Source: Fidelibacterota bacterium (GTDB lineage Bacteria; Fidelibacterota; Marinisomatia; SCGC-AAA003-L08; TS1B11). Taken from it: 8,016 nucleotides of DNA. The number at the start of each line of letters is the position of its first letter. The first letter of the stretch is position 1. This document shows positions 5,796 through 8,016 of this stretch, piece by piece. The translations under genes and the position numbers were made by a program. The notes beneath the pieces are model-generated. The model was not told the DNA's origin. It saw only the letters and a program-made list of their open reading frames with translations, and made no database searches. The DNA lies in the NCBI GenBank assembly GCA_022564085.1, contig JADFMC010000088.1, forward strand, positions 1-8,016, written 5' to 3'.

Positions 5796-6377
5796 ATGGA
5801 TAATCAAGTGATTGCAACTCTAGACGGCACCCTGATTGCCATCGCAGTGGTATTATTCGTGATATCGGTGGCGCTATTTCTGTTTGCCCTGTTCCGGGTA
5901 TTGCGCATGGATGAGAAGTGGGCCTTCCTAAAGCTGCGGGTCATGGAGCGCACTACCAAGTCCACCAGCTTTACGGACAAACAGGTGGAAGTGCTCACGG
6001 ACCTGTCCCGGCGTATGGAGAGCACATTCCAGGACCTGCTGAAATGGCTCAAGAGCGAGCGGTCCGCACTATCGGGGATGGTGGACGACAAATATAAGCA
6101 GCTGTTCCGCACTCTGGACCACCTGACGGACTACTACCGCTCGGTTGAATTCTTCGTCACTGACGACATGTTGCGCCAGGACATGAATGAGTTCTTCCGG
6201 CGGGCCTACGAGTCCATCGTGCTGCGAATGTCGGCCGAGGTATCGGGACCCGACTACGAGCAGAAGGGACTACCGGTAGCCATAGATTCCCTGACCGGAT
6301 ACGAGTCTATGTTGCTGGAGAGGATAAAATCCGTCATCCAGGAAATCGAGTCGCCGAAGTCGAAAAAGGCAGCCTGA
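5796..6377 (+). CDS. Hypothetical single-pass membrane protein with coiled cytoplasmic region
   Basis: This 193-residue protein belongs to no family I can name. One strong hydrophobic helix spans about residues 12-36, bounded by basic residues (FRVLR), so the short N-terminus should be outside and the rest in the cytoplasm. Residues 40-135 are rich in charged, helix-forming residues with heptad-like spacing (DKQVEVLTDLSRRMESTFQ, LLKWLKSERSAL), suggesting a coiled coil or helical bundle. The C-terminus ends in a lysine-rich PKSKKAA. It resembles small anchored scaffold proteins in general plan only. The upstream promoter places the transcript start at the ATG. It is divergent from rtcB and convergent with the hydrolase gene, so it is probably monocistronic. 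Confidence 0.82.
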   Translation: MDNQVIATLDGTLIAIAVVLFVISVALFLFALFRVLRMDEKWAFLKLRVMERTTKSTSFTDKQVEVLTDLSRRMESTFQDLLKWLKSERSALSGMVDDKYKQLFRTLDHLTDYYRSVEFFVTDDMLRQDMNEFFRRAYESIVLRMSAEVSGPDYEQKGLPVAIDSLTGYESMLLERIKSVIQEIESPKSKKAA

Positions 6378-6416
6378 ACAGCCCCATCCTTCTTTATTCC
6401 ACTTGATCAGTAAATA

Positions 6417-6430
6417 TCCGGGGAGCCGGA
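6417..6430. terminator. Weak hairpin between convergent genes
   Basis: TCCGG (6417-6421), loop GGAG, CCGGA (6426-6430), followed on the plus strand by GCGTCTTT. The stem is only 5 bp and the T-tract poor, but it lies where terminators for the two convergent genes are expected. Confidence 0.3.
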
Positions 6431-6461
6431 GCGTCTTTCGCTAGGTATAATCTGGCCGCTG

Positions 6462-7268
6462 TCAGCCGGACCGGTCAACCTGCTCCAGGAACGTCAATAG
6501 CCGCTCATTGAAGTAGCCCGGATTTTCCAGATTGCTCATATGCCCGGCCCGGGGAATGACATATAGTTCCGCACTGGGCAGCTCACTGGCCAGCGCCCTG
6601 GCATCATCAGGAGGCGTGAGGCGGTCTTGCTCCCCCACCAGCACCAGGGCCGGCAGGTCCAACTGCGGCAGGGCCGAGGTAGTGTCGGTCCGGGCGGCCA
6701 GGGCCATGAGAGTACCGCCGATGGCCCGGGGATCGGTGGCTAGAATCATCTCTCGTAGCAGATCGACGACAGCAGGATTGGTCTGGAAGGTACCGGGGGC
6801 CAGCACCAGCTTAAGGAAATTGTCGGCGAAGGTAGCGATACCATCCTCAGCCAGGGCCCGGATGGCTGCCGCCCGGTTCACCCGCACCTGGTCGTTATCA
6901 GCCTGGCTACGGGTGTCGCACAGCACCAGCGCGCCAAAACGCTCCCGATGGCGCTCCACGGCCCGTAGCGCGATGTAGCCGCCCATTGACAACCCACACA
7001 GCACTACCTGCTCCAATTTCAGGTGGTCCAGCAGGGCCATCAGGTCGTCCACAAAAAACTCCAGTGAATACAAACCGTCCCCCACCGCGCTGCGGCCGTG
7101 CCCCCGGACATCGTACGCTATGGCGTGGAACCGCTCGGGCAGGGCGGCCAGTTGGGGCTGCCACATACGGCTGTCGAACGGGAAGCCATGTATGAAAACC
7201 ACCGGCCGGCCGTCACTTCGGCCCTGTTCGATATAATGCAACGAATGATTGTTTATCTGAACCAGCAT
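6462..7268 (-). CDS. Alpha/beta-hydrolase fold enzyme
   Basis: This 268-residue protein is typical of the single-domain alpha/beta-hydrolase family, including 3-oxoadipate enol-lactonase-like and ester or C-C hydrolases. It has the oxyanion-hole motif HGF (27-29), the nucleophile elbow GLSMGG with Ser94, the acid D215 in VGEQDRLTPP, and the catalytic His243 in AGHMSNLENP. A helical cap lies at about 125-195. There is no signal peptide, so it is cytoplasmic. The fold and triad are certain, but the substrate cannot be read from sequence. No catabolic neighbours point to protocatechuate metabolism, so I give no pcaD-type name. The ATG at 7268 has a good GAGGTGG ribosome site 4 nt upstream (7273-7279). 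It converges on the membrane protein gene and diverges from the HU-like gene. Confidence 0.93.
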   Translation of the reverse strand: MLVQINNHSLHYIEQGRSDGRPVVFIHGFPFDSRMWQPQLAALPERFHAIAYDVRGHGRSAVGDGLYSLEFFVDDLMALLDHLKLEQVVLCGLSMGGYIALRAVERHRERFGALVLCDTRSQADNDQVRVNRAAAIRALAEDGIATFADNFLKLVLAPGTFQTNPAVVDLLREMILATDPRAIGGTLMALAARTDTTSALPQLDLPALVLVGEQDRLTPPDDARALASELPSAELYVIPRAGHMSNLENPGYFNERLLTFLEQVDRSG

Positions 7269-7519
7269 TGTGCCACCTCAAGACTACAGGTTACTACCGG
7301 CCAGGCTCCGGGCGCCACCATTAACTTACCACCCAGCGGCTCCAGGCGCGATAATCAGCCTATACATCCGGTTTCCGGTGATTTACCCTTGGTTATGGCG
7401 CTGGTGGCCCTTATGTTAGCCGGGGTGCTGAGGGACAACCGGCCCTGTGGCGCCTAGAACTGGCGCGGTTGTTCGTGAAGGAGTAAAGTTACCGTCGCAA
7501 ACCGCCGATACTATATAAG

Positions 7520-8016
7520 ATGAACAATTCTGAAATATTAAAGCTCCTGGCCCAGCGTAACGGCCTGACCTTGAAGGAGACTAAAAAGCTCCTGAAGCAA
7601 ATGGTAACGGTATTCAGCGACACCCTGGGCAATTATGTCGGTTTTTCAATCCCCGACCTGGGGACTTTCGGCACCCATATCCGGGAAGCGCGCCAAGCCT
7701 ACGATCTTAACCGCCAGGCCCACGTGCTCCTCCCGCCCAAGCGTCTGGTGTCTTTCAGCCCGGCCGTGAGACTCAAGGACGAAATCAAAGAAATAGAGGT
7801 GGAGCCGCCCGCTCCCCGGCCGGCAGCGAACGCCCCCCAGGAAGCTGCCCCCGGGACGGAGGCCCCCCTCGAGGTCCAGGAGGCCGAACCGGAAGACAGC
7901 CACGAAAGCTTGCGCCGGGAGCTGCAGGCCGAAAGGGAGGAAGAAACCGCGGAACAGACTGCAGGTGACGTTCCTCCAACCGCCGATAAGGTCACCAGCG
8001 GGGAGGCAGCTCAACC
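7520..8016 (+). CDS. HU-like DNA-binding protein with acidic Pro/Ala tail, C-terminus cut by window edge
   Basis: 165 codons are visible with no stop. Residues 1-90 form an HU/IHF-type domain: an N-terminal helical part (SEILKLLAQRNGLTLKETKKLL), then SIPDLGTFGTHIREAR in place of the classic PGFGTF-x-R, and LPPKRLVSFSPAVRLKDEI as the closing strands. The Asn-Pro of the DNA-intercalating arm is not conserved (DLNRQ). From residue 91 the chain is rich in Glu, Pro and Ala (EPPAP, EEETAEQ), probably a flexible linker. In Bacteroidota, HU-like domains (CCDC81 type) are sometimes linked to a membrane helix and a SPOR domain; that may lie beyond the edge, but this is inference. The ATG at 7520 is the only start candidate after an in-frame TAA at 7484. 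Instead of a ribosome site it is preceded directly by the TATA-like TACTATATAAG, again suggesting a leaderless mRNA. Confidence 0.85.
   Translation, partial: MNNSEILKLLAQRNGLTLKETKKLLKQMVTVFSDTLGNYVGFSIPDLGTFGTHIREARQAYDLNRQAHVLLPPKRLVSFSPAVRLKDEIKEIEVEPPAPRPAANAPQEAAPGTEAPLEVQEAEPEDSHESLRRELQAEREEETAEQTAGDVPPTADKVTSGEAAQ

Noticed and set aside
6446..6451. Perfect TATAAT on the plus strand in the convergent gap
   Set aside because: There is no -35 at usable spacing, and transcription would run antisense into the hydrolase gene with no product.

Overview
The window reads as ordinary bacterial chromosome carrying a short accessory-looking patch. Most of it is GC-rich, with compact genes on both strands. 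Three features suggest the FCB side of the tree (Bacteroidota, Neomarinimicrobiota and relatives): a secreted carboxypeptidase-regulatory-domain protein of a type I associate with Bacteroidota, an HU-like protein with a long acidic Pro/Ala tail, and several genes without a Shine-Dalgarno site. The GC-rich background and the HU protein make a Neomarinimicrobiota-like lineage attractive, but this is a guess from gene style, not an identification.

Left part (1-1938): the 5' part of an RNase D gene (minus strand, running off the window), a non-coding stretch of about 400 bp, then two serine tRNA genes (anticodons TGA and GGA). Between the tRNAs is a small ORF that looks like a GIY-YIG domain without its catalytic residues.

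Middle part (1939-4512): a visibly more AT-rich patch. It holds an orphan four-helix membrane protein gene, about 600 bp of mosaic non-coding DNA, and the carboxypeptidase-regulatory-domain gene. The non-coding DNA contains short-period repeats, a hairpin and a small copy of the 3' end of rtcB. That copy keeps the last 13 RtcB residues and the stop position with only silent differences. It lies 1486 bp from the matching segment of the intact rtcB, so the two copies bracket the AT-rich gene. This is the most interesting signal in the window: either an attachment-site-like duplication from an insertion at the rtcB 3' end, or the last trace of a second rtcB.

Right part (4513-8016): intact rtcB (RNA ligase), flanked by a heptamer repeat at its stop codon and a hexamer repeat upstream of its start; a divergently transcribed single-pass membrane protein whose promoter predicts a leaderless mRNA; a convergent alpha/beta hydrolase; and the start of an HU-like DNA-binding protein. 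RNase D, two tRNAs and RtcB all belong to RNA processing. They are separate transcription units, however, and nothing in the sequence shows that they work together.
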